Shown here: positions 62,483 to 64,000 of the stretch, one piece after another
Layout of the letters: every line of letters starts with the position of its first letter
Numbering within the stretch: the stretch's first letter is position 1
Source of the DNA: JASMTM01 sp046483075
GTDB lineage: Bacteria; Thermotogota; Thermotogae; Petrotogales; Kosmotogaceae
Length of the DNA: 64,000 nucleotides
Reading direction: 5' to 3'
Assembly: GCA_046483075.1 (NCBI GenBank)
Contig: JAWODV010000039.1
Location: 96,245-160,244, forward strand
Translations under genes and position numbers: made by a program
Notes under the pieces: model-generated
What the model was told of the DNA's origin: nothing
The model's database searches: none
What the model saw: only the letters and a program-made list of their open reading frames with translations

Positions 62483-62491
62483 ATTATACCA
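62483..62491 (-). promoter_or_regulatory. Extended -10 promoter of ppdK
   Basis: Minus-strand TGGTATAAT, about 40 bases before the ATG, with a weak TTTAGC 17 bases further upstream. Confidence 0.65.
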
Positions 62492-62616
62492 CAGGCTTAT
62501 AGACTGCTAAATTAGTATTAAGTAAAGATTTGAGCATTTTATAAGCAATCCCTTCTTTTTAACAAGTTTAATCTACGTCATTTCAAATGTAAATACCACA
62601 CAGTACAACATTCTTG

Positions 62617-62645
62617 TTGAAAAGTTCTTATTTAATCGTTAGAAT
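62617..62645 (+). promoter_or_regulatory. Promoter of glnA
   Basis: TTGAAA (62617-62622), 17-base spacer, TAGAAT (62640-62645), 38 bases before the ATG. Good sigma-70 match. Bases 62492-62616 show nothing further. Confidence 0.75.
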
Positions 62646-62682
62646 CATTTTGTAAGGATAACTAAATAACCGGAGGTGCTGT

Positions 62683-64000
62683 ATGAACGGAAAAATAAGA
62701 GAATTATCAAAAGGAATCGAATTCCTTGATCTTAAAGTTGTAGATATTAGCGGCAGAATCAGACACATTTTACTTCCAGGTAACCGATTAAATAACGAAC
62801 TTTTTGAAGAGGGAATAGGATTTGATGCTTCCAACTATGGTTACGGAACTGTTGAAGACAGTGATATGATAGCCGTTCCTGATGAAGAGAGCGCTTTTAT
62901 TGATCCTTTCTACGAAGCCAAAACACTTTCATTTTTTTGTAATGTTTATAGAACGTCAGACGGAAAACTTTATGAACTCTATCCAAGAAATGTACTCATT
63001 AACACACTAAAAGAACTTAAAGAAATTGGTGTAAAAGGCGCTTTAATGGCACCTGAACTTGAATTCCACATACTAGACGCAGCCAGCTATACTATCGGTG
63101 TCAACAAAGTTTCTTATGAAGTTCAAGCTAAAGAAGGCTACTGGAATAGTGAAGAACTTTCAAGTAATATGATAGTTGAGAAGAAGACGGGATATCACAG
63201 ATCTCCTCCCGCTGATTACTTCGCTGATTTTAGAAACGAAGTTGTGACTCATCTACTTAAACTTGGAATCCCTGTTAAATATCATCACCATGAAGTGAGT
63301 TCAGCACAACATGAAATTGAACTTAACTTTCAGGACGCTCTTAAAGCTGCGGATTCTATTATCATTATCAAATATCTGCTTCACAATCTTGCGAATAAAT
63401 ATGGAATAAGAGTAACGTTTATGCCCAAACCTCTTTACGGCGAAGCAGGAAATGGTATGCATATTCATCAATATCTTTATGATGAAAATAAAAATTTATT
63501 CTCTGGTGATTCATACAGCGGTTTAAACGAGATGGCACTAAATTATGTAGCCGGAATTTTACAGCATTCATTAAATGGTTCACTACTTGCTTTTACCAAT
63601 CCAACAACAAACTCATACAGACGACTTGTCCCTGGATTTGAAGCGCCCATATGTGCTGTATTTGCTCGAGGCAATAGGAGTGCAGCTGTAAGGATACCCG
63701 GTTATGTTAAAAAGGCTGAAAAGGTAAGAATAGAATTCAGAACTATTGATGCATCCTGTAATCCATACTATGGAATTTCAGCTATGTTACTTGCTGGTAT
63801 CGATGGTATAAAAAGAAAGCTTGATCCGAGAAAACTTAATTTTGGTCCTTTAGAAACTAACATCTATGAAATGACAGATCAGGAAATGAAGAAAATTCAG
63901 TATTTTCCAACAAATTTAGAAACAGTACTAAATGGTTTGAAAAAGGATAATGATTTTCTTAAAAGTGCGTTCACCAGTAAACTGATTGAGAAATGGATTG
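62683..64000 (+). CDS. glnA: Glutamine synthetase type I (3' end outside window)
   Basis: Condenses glutamate and ammonia with ATP. The frame is open from the ATG at 62683 (CGGAGGTG at six bases) to the right edge, 439 codons without a stop, so nearly the full length of the short GSI-alpha type is present. Metal and substrate residues: APELEFH, KYHHHEVSSAQHEIE, GNGMHIHQ, FTNPTTNSYRRLVPGFEAP and IEFRTIDASCNPY. The Tyr-adenylylation region of GSI-beta lies at or beyond the edge and cannot be judged. Own promoter, divergent from ppdK. Confidence 0.93.
   Translation, partial: MNGKIRELSKGIEFLDLKVVDISGRIRHILLPGNRLNNELFEEGIGFDASNYGYGTVEDSDMIAVPDEESAFIDPFYEAKTLSFFCNVYRTSDGKLYELYPRNVLINTLKELKEIGVKGALMAPELEFHILDAASYTIGVNKVSYEVQAKEGYWNSEELSSNMIVEKKTGYHRSPPADYFADFRNEVVTHLLKLGIPVKYHHHEVSSAQHEIELNFQDALKAADSIIIIKYLLHNLANKYGIRVTFMPKPLYGEAGNGMHIHQYLYDENKNLFSGDSYSGLNEMALNYVAGILQHSLNGSLLAFTNPTTNSYRRLVPGFEAPICAVFARGNRSAAVRIPGYVKKAEKVRIEFRTIDASCNPYYGISAMLLAGIDGIKRKLDPRKLNFGPLETNIYEMTDQEMKKIQYFPTNLETVLNGLKKDNDFLKSAFTSKLIEKWI

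Noticed and set aside
62628..62834. 68-codon minus-strand frame at the start of glnA
   Set aside because: Antisense to the N terminus of glutamine synthetase, without a start signal.
1..64000. CRISPR array, insertion sequence, prophage or toxin-antitoxin pair
   Set aside because: No regularly spaced identical repeats, transposase, integrase or phage gene was seen; the only repeat tract (44.6-45.0 kb) is degenerate and without spacers of even length.

Overview
The window is AT-rich chromosomal DNA with almost no spare sequence. Genes sit in long co-directional runs with ATGA-type overlaps and many GTG or TTG starts. The gene content points to the phylum Thermotogota. The pointers are an IspH-ribosomal protein S1 fusion, a pyrophosphate-type phosphofructokinase with pyruvate phosphate dikinase, an F-type ATP synthase with sodium-binding c-subunit residues, ferredoxin-linked 2-oxoacid oxidation, SpoVS in a non-sporulating setting, a GH4 glycosidase and a 341-nt type A RNase P RNA. 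A Kosmotoga/Mesotoga-like member is my guess, from memory and not from a search. I see no phage, insertion sequence or CRISPR array.

Layout. 1-6291 (+): aspS (3' part), cmk, ispH-rpsA, der, plsY. 6350-18209 (-): ychF, tatD, a carboxymuconolactone-decarboxylase-type gene, polA and the complete atp operon (Z-I-B-E-F-H-A-G-D-C) in one nearly gapless run. 18292-22706 (-): coaX, a radical-SAM gene, folK, a lipoprotein, a second radical-SAM gene, rnpB. 22788-23147 (+): a tRNA operon (Lys-Leu-Gly) with a consensus promoter and terminator. 23272-32875 (-): PPi-type pfk, AmmeMemoRadiSam genes, apbE, a NusG-domain-II protein, a Gx transporter, maf, radC, an HD protein, deoC, fchA, tgt and a secreted protein. 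33009-35171 (+): rnr. 35227-35724 (-): a ferritin-like protein. 35951-43274 (+): a TPR protein, prepilin peptidase, sugar kinase, GH4 and an ABC sugar importer. 43410-44510 (+): a lysine-2,3-aminomutase-like radical-SAM enzyme. 44580-44962: a pyrimidine-rich degenerate repeat. 44963-56632 (-): valS-folC-ruvA-glmU-prs-rplY-pth-uvrB-smpB, a small protein and an SDR. 56781-62445 (-): ppdK, oadB-like, korD, korA, spoVS. 62683-end (+): glutamine synthetase, cut by the window edge.

How the genes fit together. Three sodium-linked elements recur: the ATP synthase c subunit, an orphan decarboxylase-type sodium pump beta subunit beside ferredoxin oxidoreductase subunits, and an ApbE/NusG_II/Gx set of the kind that accompanies flavinylated sodium pumps such as Rnf. 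Together with PPi-type Pfk and PPDK they suggest an anaerobic, sugar-fermenting cell that saves ATP with pyrophosphate and couples ferredoxin redox to a sodium gradient. The sugar locus has an importer, a kinase and a GH4 enzyme with the CNVP signature of 6-phospho-beta-glucosidases but no PTS genes, suggesting phosphorylation inside the cell before cleavage.

The points most worth following up are the internal ribosome-binding site inside ispH-rpsA, the 44.6-45.0 kb degenerate repeat, the orphan OadB-KorD-KorA set, the kinase/GH4 pair, and the aminomutase homologue that lacks the lysine-recognising aspartates.
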